A DNA stretch of 9,565 bases. Origin: Syntrophomonas sp. UBA4922 (GTDB lineage Bacteria > Bacillota > Syntrophomonadia > Syntrophomonadales > Syntrophomonadaceae). The notes below the pieces were generated by a model. The model saw only the letters and a program-made list of their open reading frames with translations, did no database searches and was not told the origin of the DNA. This document shows positions 1 to 7,060 of the stretch, one piece after another. Made by a program: the position numbers and the translations under genes. The stretch spans positions 1 through 9,565 of the forward strand of contig DHBS01000008.1 in the NCBI GenBank assembly GCA_002398825.1, in the 5' to 3' direction. Positions within the stretch are counted from its first letter, which is position 1, and every line of letters begins with the position of its first letter.

Positions 1-90
1 ATAATTAAGAAAGAAGCCTTGAACAGTAGTGATCTAAATCTTGCACAAAAATTACTTGACGATTTAAAGAATGCTTTAGGGGGTAAGTAA
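1..90 (+). CDS. C-terminal tail of an upstream gene, possibly an Rhs/polymorphic toxin tip (partial)
   Basis: Frame 1 is open from the window edge to a TAA at 88-90 and encodes about 29 residues rich in Lys, Leu, Asp and Asn, ending in ALGGK. It is AT-rich, like the next gene, and the two are separated by a single base, so they probably form one operon. No domain can be recognised from so short a tail. The idea that it is the variable tip of a polymorphic toxin rests only on context: a small acidic protein of immunity-gene size follows directly, and Rhs/YD-repeat sequences lie downstream. It could equally be the end of any short hypothetical protein. Confidence 0.45.
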   Translation: MIKKEALNSSDLNLAQKLLDDLKNALGGK

Positions 91-91
91 A

Positions 92-454
92 GTGAATAGC
101 AAGAAACTAAATATGATGCTTATTGAAAATTTCCCAAACTTAATTGACAAATATAATGAAGAGGTAGAATGGCAAGAAGGCGATGATACAGGGTCTCATA
201 CAGTATATGGTGATGTACTCGCACCCTATCTAATAGAATGTATTGTGCAAAATAATGAATCAGAAGTGATTAAAATATTAAAATTTATAGAAAGGATACT
301 AGAATTGAATATTAAATATAGTGATGAAGTCATTGCTTTTAGTATTCTTGAACGAATTGAATATGAATACAGAAACTCTATTTTACTAAATAGTAATTAT
401 GGTGAACTTTCTAAAAAAGTGATTGAAGAGATCAGAAAATTCAATTCGCAATAG
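92..454 (+). CDS. Small acidic hypothetical protein, immunity-protein-like (DUF7674-like)
   Basis: A 120-residue, predicted mainly helical, cytoplasmic protein with no signal peptide or membrane segment. It starts at GTG 92, preceded by AGGGGG at 78-83 inside the end of the previous gene. The N-terminal part carries a segment of the form FPNLIDKYNEE then a W-x-EGD stretch, followed by helices rich in Glu, Ile and Lys. From memory this resembles the DUF7674 group of small proteins, often found next to polymorphic toxin tips and thought to act as immunity proteins, but I could not check it. Base composition is clearly more AT-rich than the genes after 613, which suggests separate acquisition. 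If the upstream tail is a toxin tip, this protein would bind and neutralise it. The function is an inference; the reading frame itself is convincing. Confidence 0.7.
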   Translation: MNSKKLNMMLIENFPNLIDKYNEEVEWQEGDDTGSHTVYGDVLAPYLIECIVQNNESEVIKILKFIERILELNIKYSDEVIAFSILERIEYEYRNSILLNSNYGELSKKVIEEIRKFNSQ

Positions 455-612
455 AAGGCAAATTTCATTTGAAGATTCACCAAGGTCTATTACACTGGGA
501 CGGTGATAACGTAACAATGGGAAAATGACCGAATTACCGAATCACTCTAGGCGATTCATCAATAAGAATCCAAACGTCGCCAACAGAACACAAATGGGAG
601 AGGAGAAATATA
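455..612 (+). other. Spacer with possible frameshifted YD-repeat remnant
   Basis: No intact gene is visible between the immunity-like gene and the secreted protein. In frame 1 a short open stretch reads LLHWDGDNVT (about 487-516). One base shift later another frame gives QWENDRITES (about 517-546). Joined, these look like a decayed YD/Rhs repeat of the form (Y/W)DGDNVT-x-W-x-NDRITE. Stops occur in all frames, so it is not translated as one protein. The last 15 bases hold the ribosome binding site AGGAG (601-605) of the next gene. The Rhs assignment is tentative. Confidence 0.3.
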
Positions 613-1770
613 ATGAATTTTCGGGATTTATTTAAAAAAGCAACCTTGCTTTTTTCATTATCTTTGTTTCTTATGCTGGCCTGGACTCTTCCCGCTCAGG
701 CCGTGCACTACGAATATGATGCATTGGGGAGGCTGATTAAGGTTACCTACAACACTGGTTTGGAAAGCACCTACAGTTATGACACCGGAGGCAACAATCT
801 CAGCGAGAGCAATGAACTGAAGTTGAAATTGGTGAACACCGAACCAGCTGATGAGAGCGTGGATGTGCCACTTAATAAAGTGATCAAGGCTGACTACAAC
901 CAGCCTATCACCGCCGGAAGCAGCTATAACAACATCACATTGATGAACAGCGGCACCCCAGTTCTTTTTACCGCCACTATTCAGAACAAGACCCTGATTC
1001 TTCAACCCACAGCTAATTTTGATGTCAGCATCGAGTATGTTTTAACCATTCCAGCAGCAGCGCTGGAAAGCGTTGAAGAAGCCAAAACGACTGGAGAGAC
1101 TGTGTTCAGTTTTACCACCAGCGCCAATGCTCTCACTGTTGCCACCGATGCCGCCACCAATATCAACGTGGCTGGAGCCACCTTAAACGGAGCCATAGTG
1201 ACCCTGGCAGGTATTGAAAACTGCGACCAGGTTAAATTCCAGTACCGTGAGAATGATCAAAGTGAATGGATCGATACCACTGTTGCCAGTGGGAGCTATG
1301 GCATTGAAGCATTTGCCTTCAACCTGGCCGGGTTAATTCCCGAAACCGTTTATCAATACCGGGCTTTAGCCCACAATTCCCTGGGCTGGATTCCTGGCGA
1401 GATTGCCACCTTCACCACCGGTCCGGCCAATCCTTTGCTTCCTCCGGTAGGCGCAATTGATACTCCGGTTGAAGATGAAGTCATCTCAGGAAGCGATTAT
1501 CAGGTAACCGGTTGGTATCTGGACGGCCAGGGGGTATCCAAAATAGAAATCAAAGTAGACGGCGTAATCATCGGGGAAGCCGTCTTAGGAGATCCACGCC
1601 CCGATGTGCAGACAAATTATCCTGACTACAACAACAGCAACTCTGGGTTCCACTATGCACTGGATACCACTGCATTGACCAATGGACCCCATAACATTAC
1701 CGCCCTGGAGACCAACTCGGCAGGACAAACCAGCTATCAGGAAGTAATCTGCACCGTCGCTAACCAGTAG
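613..1770 (+). CDS. Secreted YD-repeat protein with bacterial Ig-like and fibronectin-like domains
   Basis: A 385-residue exported protein. ATG 613 follows AGGAG with a 7-base gap. Residues 1-30 form a typical signal peptide (Lys-rich start, hydrophobic core, AQA cleavage site). Residues about 31-66 form a single YD (Rhs) repeat with YEYDALGRLIKVTY and YSYDTGGN. Then comes a Big_5/SbsA-type Ig-like domain (about 74-170; NTEPADESVDVP start, FSFTTS end), a fibronectin-III-like segment (about 173-270; GATLNGAI start, ATFTTGP end) and a C-terminal Ig-like domain (about 277-385; VSKIEIKVDGV and LTNGPHNI motifs). There is no transmembrane anchor or sortase motif. Proteins of this design are cell-surface or adhesion proteins, or the N-terminal parts of Rhs proteins. 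One YD repeat is far fewer than in a true Rhs protein, so it may be a deletion product that still has an intact frame. Rhs-core debris follows downstream. A role at the cell surface is inferred; no enzymatic function is seen. Confidence 0.8.
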   Translation: MNFRDLFKKATLLFSLSLFLMLAWTLPAQAVHYEYDALGRLIKVTYNTGLESTYSYDTGGNNLSESNELKLKLVNTEPADESVDVPLNKVIKADYNQPITAGSSYNNITLMNSGTPVLFTATIQNKTLILQPTANFDVSIEYVLTIPAAALESVEEAKTTGETVFSFTTSANALTVATDAATNINVAGATLNGAIVTLAGIENCDQVKFQYRENDQSEWIDTTVASGSYGIEAFAFNLAGLIPETVYQYRALAHNSLGWIPGEIATFTTGPANPLLPPVGAIDTPVEDEVISGSDYQVTGWYLDGQGVSKIEIKVDGVIIGEAVLGDPRPDVQTNYPDYNNSNSGFHYALDTTALTNGPHNITALETNSAGQTSYQEVICTVANQ

Positions 1771-1777
1771 TCTTTAT

Positions 1778-1813
1778 GAGAGGGGGCTCCCCTTTTTGGG
1801 ATAGCCTCCTCTC
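1778..1813 (+). terminator. Hairpin after the secreted YD-repeat gene
   Basis: GAGAGGGGGC (1778-1787) pairs with GCCTCCTCTC (1804-1813) through ten base pairs including one G-U. It continues inward with TCCC (1788-1791) against GGGA (1798-1801) around a CTTTTT loop, with a two-base bulge (TA). It begins 8 bases after the stop codon. No T-run follows, so it may be a weak or Rho-independent-like terminator, or an mRNA-stabilising 3' structure. Confidence 0.55.
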
Positions 1814-2047
1814 AATTCATATACCTTCAACTCCCGCAATCAAAATCAACTCGCCGCCGTAAGCGGTACCACCTACAGCTACGATGTCGAAGGCCACCGC
1901 ATCGCGGTCAATATTTCCGGCACAACATACGATGATGTTATCAATCCCCAGGCGGCTTTGAGCCAGGTGCTGGTCAGAACCGCTCCGGGAAATCAGAGAT
2001 ACTGGCACGGGGGTGGTAACTTATGGTACTCTCTTCTCCAAAAGTAA
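1805..2047 (+). pseudogene. Rhs core fragment (decayed)
   Basis: This frame is open from just after a TAG at 1802-1804 to TAA 2045-2047 and encodes about 80 residues without a credible start codon or ribosome binding site. It reads as a YD repeat (YTFNSRNQNQLAAVSG, then TTYSYDVEGHRIAV) followed by the Rhs-core hallmark NPQAALSQVLVRTAPG. In intact Rhs proteins this segment is followed by a YVYG-GLLYE motif and the DPxGL boundary before the toxic tip. Here the match stops at about 1990 and the frame ends in unrelated residues, so both the N-terminal shell and the toxin tip are missing. It lies directly after a secreted single-YD-repeat gene, which suggests both are products of breakup or recombination of an Rhs locus. 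It is not expected to be expressed. Confidence 0.65.
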
Positions 2048-2080
2048 AAGATCTGGCTAGATCCGTTGCTCTTGCGTTAG

Positions 2081-2107
2081 TGGTATAATTATGACACAAT
2101 AATACCA
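2081..2107 (+). promoter_or_regulatory. Extended -10 promoter with operator-like inverted repeat for the toxin-antitoxin operon
   Basis: TGGTATAAT at 2081-2089 is an exact extended -10 element (TG-n-TATAAT), and no good -35 is seen. The same TGGTAT (2081-2086) is mirrored by ATACCA (2102-2107) with 15 bases between. This places an inverted repeat over the -10 and the predicted start site near 2096. Phd/YefM antitoxins are known to repress their own operons by binding such palindromes, so this is a likely autoregulatory operator. Confidence 0.6.
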
Positions 2108-2132
2108 TTAGAATATAAAGGAAGTGAAGAGT

Positions 2133-2393
2133 GTGCCGCGAATCATTCCGATCCGGGATTTAAAAAATACTAGCGAAATCTCTAAAATGTGCCAAGAGGC
2201 AACCGAGCCGATATATATTACCAAAAACGGCTATGGCGATATGGTTATTATGAGTGTAAAGATGTACGAAGAAAAATTGTTTATGCTGGATGTGTACAAC
2301 AAATTAGCTGCAGCCGAGACACAGATAGCGGAAGGAAAGGTGCTGGACGGAGACACCTCTTTAAAAAGCATAAGAGAAAAATACAATGTATAG
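2133..2393 (+). CDS. Phd/YefM-family antitoxin
   Basis: An antitoxin of about 86 residues that would bind and neutralise the ParE-like toxin encoded next and repress the operon. The N-terminal part (PRIIPIRDLKNTSEISKMC, then TEPIYITKNGYGDMVIMS) matches the Phd/YefM DNA-binding fold: the IRDLKN opening, the P-I-x-I-TKNGYGD hairpin and the MVIMS-x-x-x-YE continuation. The C-terminal third is helical and charged, as expected for the toxin-wrapping tail. GTG 2133 is preferred because GGAAGTGA (2120-2127) lies at good spacing and family members usually begin MP-x-IIPIRDL. GTG 2124 in the same frame would sit almost on the Shine-Dalgarno sequence. The stop overlaps the toxin start by 8 bases (ATG at 2386), so the two are translationally coupled, the usual type II arrangement. 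Confidence 0.9.
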   Translation: MPRIIPIRDLKNTSEISKMCQEATEPIYITKNGYGDMVIMSVKMYEEKLFMLDVYNKLAAAETQIAEGKVLDGDTSLKSIREKYNV

Positions 2394-2694
2394 GTTAGTT
2401 GTTTCGGAGCTTGCTCACAGCGATTTGGATAATATCGTCTCGTATATTGCCATTCAGCTTGCCAATCCCCTAGCAGCTACCACTTTTCTTGATGAAGTGG
2501 AAAAATGTTACGGCTATTTGAAAAGCAATCCGTTTATATATGAACGGTGTCATGATGCTTATTTGGAAAAAGGGGCTTACCGCAAGGCAACCATTAAAAA
2601 CTATGCACTGGTTTATAAGGTTGATGAAGCGGCCAGGGTGGTTATCATTTATCGCTTTTTCTATGGTGCACAGGACTATATAAAACTGATATAA
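2386..2694 (+). CDS. ParE/RelE-superfamily toxin
   Basis: A 102-residue toxin of the ParE/RelE superfamily, full length for the family. It opens with YRLVVSELAHSDLDNIVSYIA, the usual beta strand plus helix with the A-x-x-DL-x-x-I-x-x-YI pattern. A second helix follows (ATTFLDEVEKCYGYLKSNP), then the core strands with YRKATIKNYALVYKVDE and VVIIYRFFYGAQDY. The R-x-x-x-x-x-YALVY and the closing V-x-I-x-x-FFYGAQDY strands are typical. Family members either poison DNA gyrase (ParE) or cleave ribosome-bound mRNA (RelE). The sequence type here is closer to ParE, but the target cannot be settled by eye. It overlaps the antitoxin by 8 bases and is followed by an intrinsic terminator, so the operon contains just these two genes. 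Such pairs are often carried in variable regions, in line with the Rhs debris beside it. Confidence 0.9.
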   Translation: MYRLVVSELAHSDLDNIVSYIAIQLANPLAATTFLDEVEKCYGYLKSNPFIYERCHDAYLEKGAYRKATIKNYALVYKVDEAARVVIIYRFFYGAQDYIKLI

Positions 2695-2745
2695 GTTTAG
2701 TGCATCTATTTTGCTCACACATTCCATTGCATTTATAAAAGACCG

Positions 2746-2777
2746 AAAAGACGGGATTTTAATCTCCCGCCTTTTTT
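2746..2777 (+). terminator. Intrinsic terminator of the toxin-antitoxin operon
   Basis: AAAAG-A-CGGGA (2746-2755) pairs with TCCCG-C-CTTTT (2765-2775), with one A-C mismatch and an 8-base loop, followed by T residues to 2777. It stands 51 bases after the toxin stop. The A-rich left arm could give some activity on the opposite strand too. Confidence 0.75.
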
Positions 2778-2856
2778 GATTTTCTGCCTGATTTTCTAGC
2801 CTTGTCAGAAGTATGGATGGAACCTGTCGCCATGTCCCATATATACCATAATGTAG

Positions 2857-2862
2857 TATACT
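2857..2862 (+). promoter_or_regulatory. Candidate -10 for the S-layer protein gene
   Basis: TATACT lies 34 bases before the ATG at 2897, in an AT-rich stretch. No convincing -35 stands 16-18 bases upstream. A short repeat TATAC...GTATA surrounds it. The ribosome binding site AAAGGAGAGG (2883-2892) is strong. Confidence 0.35.
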
Positions 2863-2896
2863 TTGATAAATACAGAGGGGATGAAAGGAGAGGGGA

Positions 2897-5101
2897 ATGA
2901 GGAAAAGAAAAATGTTGGCAGTGGTACTGGCCGTTGCCGTGCAATTGACCGCCTTGCCGGCTTTGGCGACGGCGGCTGTGGATTCAGTGGAGATTGTTAA
3001 AAAGCCTATACCGGCAAGTACTGAGACTATTGAGGTAATAAGCTCAAAGCAGGCCTTAGAGATATTTTGTTCCGCCTTTCCGGAAATCACTGAGGGCCGG
3101 AACCTGGTCGCTGAATTCGAAGATTACGCAGGAAATTCAGTTTGGCGGATTCATGAAGCAGAGCAAGGCGGTTTGCGCCCCTCCCAGGGGCAGCGGGTAA
3201 GCGGGCAAATTGACGCTGCAAGCGGTGAAGTCCAGAGCATGTATTATAATCCGGGTGATGATTATTACCAGGGCAAAACCGTGACTTTTACCCGGGAACA
3301 GGCCCAAGTGGTGGCGCGACAATTTCTGCAGGAGAAACAGCCCCAAAAATACGCCCAGATTCAGCTTCGAGATGACATGGTTGCACCTTTTCCCAGTCGC
3401 AATCTGAACTTGTGCTATATTTTTAACTGGCAGCGGCTGGTTAATGGAGCAGCCATCGACTTTGACAGTATTAGCGTGGGGGTTAACGCTTATACCGGTG
3501 CGGTCACCCAATACGCCTGCAGTTGGCACGAACTTGAGCTTCCGGCTGGGAACGACTTGATACCGGCAGCCGATATGGCCAATAAGTTACAAGAACAGAT
3601 AGAGTTGATTCCATGCTATATAGACGAACAAGATTCCATGGGCCAAAGGACCGGACGGGTGGTTCCCGCCTATCGCCTGAATATAAATGCACCGCTAGTC
3701 GATGCTCGGACTGGTCATTTCCTGGATTACCGGGGCAGGCGGCAGGGTGATGCGATTCCCCGCCTGTATGAACAGGCTTTTGTACCCGTAATTAACGCCC
3801 CGGCCCTTAACGAACCCCTTGAACCTGAGGCATATGTAAACCCGGAGGTGGCTATGCAAGCCGCCCGGGATTTCTTTAGCCTAATGGGGTACACAGACCA
3901 AATCCGCAAAAGTGGGAGCGGAGGCTCTAGCGGGGGCGGAATCCGGGAGGAACACTGGTCCTACAGCCTGCAAGATCCTGAAAAGCATCATAGCCATTTG
4001 CGGGTAGAGGTCAATGCCTTTACCGGAAAAGTAATCGGGTTTAGCGACGAGGACTATGATGGAATAAGCTCTGAGCCGGTCATGACCTATGCCAAAGGCA
4101 AAGATTTGGCCCAGGCGGCTATCCGGAAATTTGACCCTGACAAGGTTGAGCAGGTGGCATTTTGCCAAACCAATTGGGAAGATGACCGGGGCTATTATCA
4201 TTACCAGTTTGTGCGTTTGGTTAACGGAATTCCGTTTAACAGGGATGGTATTAACATTACCCTGGATGGAAGCAATGGTAAAATAAGAGCCTATTTGAAG
4301 CAGTGGCGCCCGGTGCAGTGTGAAGTACTGCCTCATTTGCAGGATCCACAAATGATTAAAGATAAGCTCTGGTCGGCGGAGAGCCTCAAGTTCAGTTACA
4401 TCCTGGCCAGAGACGAACAGTATATGACTCTTGGAGAGAGCATCCCGGCCTACTTAATTCCCTATACGGTATTTAATGCCGTAACCGGGGAAGTCCTTAA
4501 CAATTCTCAACTATCACAGCTATCCAAGGATAAATCTGAACCCTGGAGTGCCCACTGGGCAGCACCGGCCTTATCATTATTAAACAATAATGGCCTGCTT
4601 TCTGACACCGTGCAGCCGGATAAGGCCATGACCCGGCGGGAAATCTTGAAGGTTCTGGTCGTGGCCACCAATCCACGAGACTACCGGGAAGATGAACAGC
4701 AGATAGAGGTTTCCCTGGCCGATATTCCCCAAGATGATCCCGATTTGAGTGTTTTTAAGCTGGCCATACAACGTGGCATCATTCCATCTGCCGGGGCGTT
4801 CTTGCCCGATCAGCCCCTTAGCCGGGAAGATCTGGCCATCTGGCTGGTTAATAGTCTGGGCTTCCAGGAAATAGCCGAGATGCCCAACCGCATTGACACC
4901 CCCTTCCGGGATGTTGGGCAAATCAGCGCCAATAAACCCAATTATGTAGGCCTGGTATCTGGATTGGGGTTGCTAACCCCTGATTCAGCCGGAAACTTTC
5001 GTCCTCAGGAAGAGGTAAGCTGGGCTCAAATGGCATTGGTCGCGGGCCGTTTGGCTCCCCGGGCCCTACGGCAGCCCGGCTCTTCAATATGGTACCGATA
5101 A
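2897..5101 (+). CDS. Exported YcdB/YcdC-repeat protein with C-terminal S-layer homology domains
   Basis: A 734-residue cell-surface protein. ATG 2897 follows AAGGAGAGG at good spacing. Residues 1 to about 26 are a signal peptide (RKRK start, hydrophobic core, ALA/ATA cleavage region). The ectodomain holds two related units of the YcdB/YcdC (PepSY-like) type. The first (about 48-215) has FTREQAQVVARQFL and ISVGVNAYTGAVTQY. The second (about 315-475) has NPEVAMQAARDFF, LRVEVNAFTGKVIGF, YHYQFVRLVNGIPFNRDGI and ITLDGSNGKIRAY. The repeated (V/I)N-A-(Y/F)TG and RLVNG(A/I) motifs mark the units, and a Gly/Ser-rich linker lies near residues 336-345. Three SLH repeats follow (about 551-603, 604-660, 668-722), which normally bind pyruvylated secondary cell-wall polymer and anchor proteins in the S-layer. 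PepSY-like domains are often proposed to inhibit or assist extracellular peptidases, but no catalytic motif is visible and the precise role is unknown. The stop overlaps a possible start of the next gene (TAATG). Confidence 0.88.
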   Translation: MRKRKMLAVVLAVAVQLTALPALATAAVDSVEIVKKPIPASTETIEVISSKQALEIFCSAFPEITEGRNLVAEFEDYAGNSVWRIHEAEQGGLRPSQGQRVSGQIDAASGEVQSMYYNPGDDYYQGKTVTFTREQAQVVARQFLQEKQPQKYAQIQLRDDMVAPFPSRNLNLCYIFNWQRLVNGAAIDFDSISVGVNAYTGAVTQYACSWHELELPAGNDLIPAADMANKLQEQIELIPCYIDEQDSMGQRTGRVVPAYRLNINAPLVDARTGHFLDYRGRRQGDAIPRLYEQAFVPVINAPALNEPLEPEAYVNPEVAMQAARDFFSLMGYTDQIRKSGSGGSSGGGIREEHWSYSLQDPEKHHSHLRVEVNAFTGKVIGFSDEDYDGISSEPVMTYAKGKDLAQAAIRKFDPDKVEQVAFCQTNWEDDRGYYHYQFVRLVNGIPFNRDGINITLDGSNGKIRAYLKQWRPVQCEVLPHLQDPQMIKDKLWSAESLKFSYILARDEQYMTLGESIPAYLIPYTVFNAVTGEVLNNSQLSQLSKDKSEPWSAHWAAPALSLLNNNGLLSDTVQPDKAMTRREILKVLVVATNPRDYREDEQQIEVSLADIPQDDPDLSVFKLAIQRGIIPSAGAFLPDQPLSREDLAIWLVNSLGFQEIAEMPNRIDTPFRDVGQISANKPNYVGLVSGLGLLTPDSAGNFRPQEEVSWAQMALVAGRLAPRALRQPGSSIWYR

Positions 5102-6213
5102 TGCCATGGGCAAAAAGGGATATGAGTAATTTAGAGCACATGAAGAGTATAACCTCGCGAGAGATTGCCATGGCCTTTACAGGAAGTTTATTGGGCGCTG
5201 GTTTTGTATCAGGACAGGAACTTATGCAGTTCTTTGCAGTATTTGGAGGTTTCGGACTGATAGGAATGTTCCTTGCCATCCTGATGCTATTGCTGCTTAG
5301 CGGCTTTGTTATGAAAATTTCAAACCGAACAGGAATTACAGAGTTTGACAAAATCATTGTAAGAAAAGAAAAAACCTGGCTCCGCGCAGTATTTGGCGGG
5401 GTATTTATTTTTTTCTTGTTTGATGTTGTCGTTATTATGACAGCGGGAGCTGGAGCCCTGCTGCATCAGATCTTCGGCATCCCAACAATCATGGGAAATG
5501 CACTCATGGCTATCTCTCTGGGGGTAGTAGCACTGTGGGAAGCTAGAGGGGTCTTGACTGCATTTAGTATTACAGTTCCTCTCTTGATTGTGGTGGCTAT
5601 GATCTCTGGTATTTTATCATTTATATATTTTGATGGAAGCAATATGGTTGCCCGACCGTTTTCCGGGGCAAATCCTTTGCTTGGAAACTGGCTGTTTGCC
5701 GCGATTGTGTTTGTTTCCTATAACATGATGGTAGTCATGTCCATACTGGTGCCGATTGCAACAGATGTAAAAGAAGATAAAGCTATTCATAAAGGGATTT
5801 TTCAGGGGGCGGTTCAATTAATGATTGTATTCGTCTGCATTTTGCTCCCTTTGATTTTGAATCAACCTATGCTGGCAGATGCAGAACTTCCCATGCTTAC
5901 TCTTGCCCAAAAAATACATCCTGTTTGGGGACTGGTCTATGCAGTTCTTCTGCTTTGCGGAATGTTTGGGAGTTCATTATCTTGTCTTTTTGGGGTAACT
6001 TTCCGCATCAAGAAAATCAAAAATATAAAGGGAAGCATTCTGATACCAGTATTGATGGTGGCGGCTTTCATGGGGAGTATTGCCGGCTTTAAAGAGCTAA
6101 TAGCCATTGTCTTACCCGTCTGCGGCTATTTTGGGTTCTTTGCCATGATCGGTATCGTCATGCATTTTTTATCATTGCAGCAGAAGAGAATAAAGTTTGA
6201 CTTTGATCATTGA
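5101..6213 (+). CDS. YkvI-family integral membrane protein (putative transporter)
   Basis: About 370 residues with roughly ten hydrophobic helices and the opening FTGSLLGAGFVSGQELMQFFAVFG, characteristic of YkvI-type membrane proteins, which belong to the large LeuT-fold/APC-like transporter group. The GAGFVSGQE segment in the first helix resembles the broken helix that binds substrate in that fold. Helices are separated by short charged loops (ISNRTGITEFDK, VPIATDVKEDKAIHKG, FRIKKIKNIKG), and the C-terminus is short and basic. The substrate is unknown; amino acid or related solute transport is only a family-level guess. Start choice is uncertain. ATG 5101 overlaps the preceding stop as TAATG, allowing translational coupling. 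ATG 5089, 5122 and 5140 are alternatives, and AAAGGGA stands directly before 5122 but too close. It shares the transcript of the SLH protein and ends before a strong bidirectional terminator. Confidence 0.85.
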   Translation: MPWAKRDMSNLEHMKSITSREIAMAFTGSLLGAGFVSGQELMQFFAVFGGFGLIGMFLAILMLLLLSGFVMKISNRTGITEFDKIIVRKEKTWLRAVFGGVFIFFLFDVVVIMTAGAGALLHQIFGIPTIMGNALMAISLGVVALWEARGVLTAFSITVPLLIVVAMISGILSFIYFDGSNMVARPFSGANPLLGNWLFAAIVFVSYNMMVVMSILVPIATDVKEDKAIHKGIFQGAVQLMIVFVCILLPLILNQPMLADAELPMLTLAQKIHPVWGLVYAVLLLCGMFGSSLSCLFGVTFRIKKIKNIKGSILIPVLMVAAFMGSIAGFKELIAIVLPVCGYFGFFAMIGIVMHFLSLQQKRIKFDFDH

Positions 6214-6327
6214 CAGGGTGGAATGGCCAACCAGCCGTCTCTGCTCCCTGGTGTTCGAGTTTGGCAGGAAATCGGCGGGCACAGCCGCAGGGATGGCCTT
6301 GTTTTCCAGCCCGCTGCCCTCTGCTGA

Positions 6328-6361
6328 AAAAAGCGGTCTGAATGGAAGCAGACCGCTTTTT
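6328..6361. terminator. Bidirectional intrinsic terminator between convergent operons
   Basis: AAAAAGCGGTCTG (6328-6340) is the exact reverse complement of CAGACCGCTTTTT (6349-6361), around an 8-base loop AATGGAAG. The A-run on the left and T-run on the right make it active in both directions. It serves the YkvI gene on the plus strand and the hydrogenase operon, whose last gene ends at 6386, on the minus strand. The 114 bases between 6214 and 6327 hold no recognisable gene. Confidence 0.9.
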
Positions 6362-6385
6362 CGCAATGTGTTGGTGCAGTTTTAA

Positions 6386-7045
6386 TCAACTGGTTTCTTT
6401 AAGCTCAGCATACCACTTTTGGTTGTGATGGGCGGTAATTTCAGCATCGATATAGCCGTCCAGCATCATCGAAGCAAACTCCACTCTGGATTTGGGATGG
6501 ATGGCTGCCAGGAAGAAATGGCCGCCGACTAATAAGATCATAATGATCGCGGTCCAAAAATGCACATTATAGCAAAAGCCCAGGAATGCCGGCGGCAGAC
6601 TATGGCGCCATATCCACATGGGAAAACCGGTCAGTATGATCAGAATACAACCGAAGATGATCATCACTCCCAACATTTTTTGGCCGGCATTGTATTTATC
6701 CTGGGGAGGAGCTTTATCCACCTTAATAAAAGGGAGATATCCACCCATTACTTTTAACCATTGAAAATCTTCTTTGGAAAAGTGGGTTATGGTGTCAATG
6801 AAGCGGGAAAACCGGTCAAAATTCAGCAGAATATAAAGGGCGGGGGCAGCGGTAAAAACGACTCCGGCCCATCTGTGCACCAGCGAAGCATTGCCGAATC
6901 CGCCGAATATATTGCCGATAATATTGATATCCCAGTAAAAACCGACACCAGTCAGACCAAGAATGGTAAAAGCGATCAAATGCACCCAGTGCATGGTCCG
7001 GGTTTGGGCACCGTGTTTTAAGACCTTGCCTTTAGTACTGCTCAT
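6386..7045 (-). CDS. Di-heme cytochrome b, formate dehydrogenase gamma subunit type, partner of the [FeFe] hydrogenase
   Basis: A 219-residue membrane protein with four hydrophobic helices, the usual size for the FdnI/FdoI (formate dehydrogenase gamma) family. Candidate heme b ligands are His19 (in MHWVH), His57 (in LVHRWAG), His162 (in NVHFW) and His176 (in GGHFF). The first and second pairs, and the 14-residue gap between the last two, agree with the four ligands known in E. coli FdnI. Other family marks are DKYNAGQK before helix 3 and HPKSRVEFASMMLDGYID after helix 4. It is the third gene of the hydrogenase operon, 15 bases after the small subunit, with its own AGGAGGGAAACGA ribosome binding site. 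It would anchor the hydrogenase and pass electrons between its iron-sulfur clusters and menaquinone. Its stop lies 25 bases from the bidirectional terminator. Confidence 0.92.
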   Translation of the reverse strand: MSSTKGKVLKHGAQTRTMHWVHLIAFTILGLTGVGFYWDINIIGNIFGGFGNASLVHRWAGVVFTAAPALYILLNFDRFSRFIDTITHFSKEDFQWLKVMGGYLPFIKVDKAPPQDKYNAGQKMLGVMIIFGCILIILTGFPMWIWRHSLPPAFLGFCYNVHFWTAIIMILLVGGHFFLAAIHPKSRVEFASMMLDGYIDAEITAHHNQKWYAELKETS

Positions 7046-7060
7046 TCGTTTCCCTCCTAA

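Larger units (their letters stand above)
1771..2132. other. Intergenic stretch: hairpin, Rhs debris, toxin-antitoxin promoter
   Basis: There is no intact gene in these roughly 360 bases. They hold the 3' hairpin of the preceding gene (1778-1813), the decayed Rhs fragment (1805-2047), and the promoter/operator of the toxin-antitoxin pair (2081-2107). Between 2048 and 2080 nothing else is recognisable. Confidence 0.6.

Noticed and set aside
2470..3090. 206-codon minus-strand ORF across the toxin and the start of the S-layer gene
   Set aside because: It runs antisense through the ParE toxin, the terminator and the signal peptide of the SLH protein, and encodes no recognisable domain.
6214..6327. 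Open frames on both strands between the YkvI gene and the convergent terminator
   Set aside because: No ribosome binding site stands before any start, the reading frames run through the terminator hairpin, and the encoded residues resemble nothing known to me.
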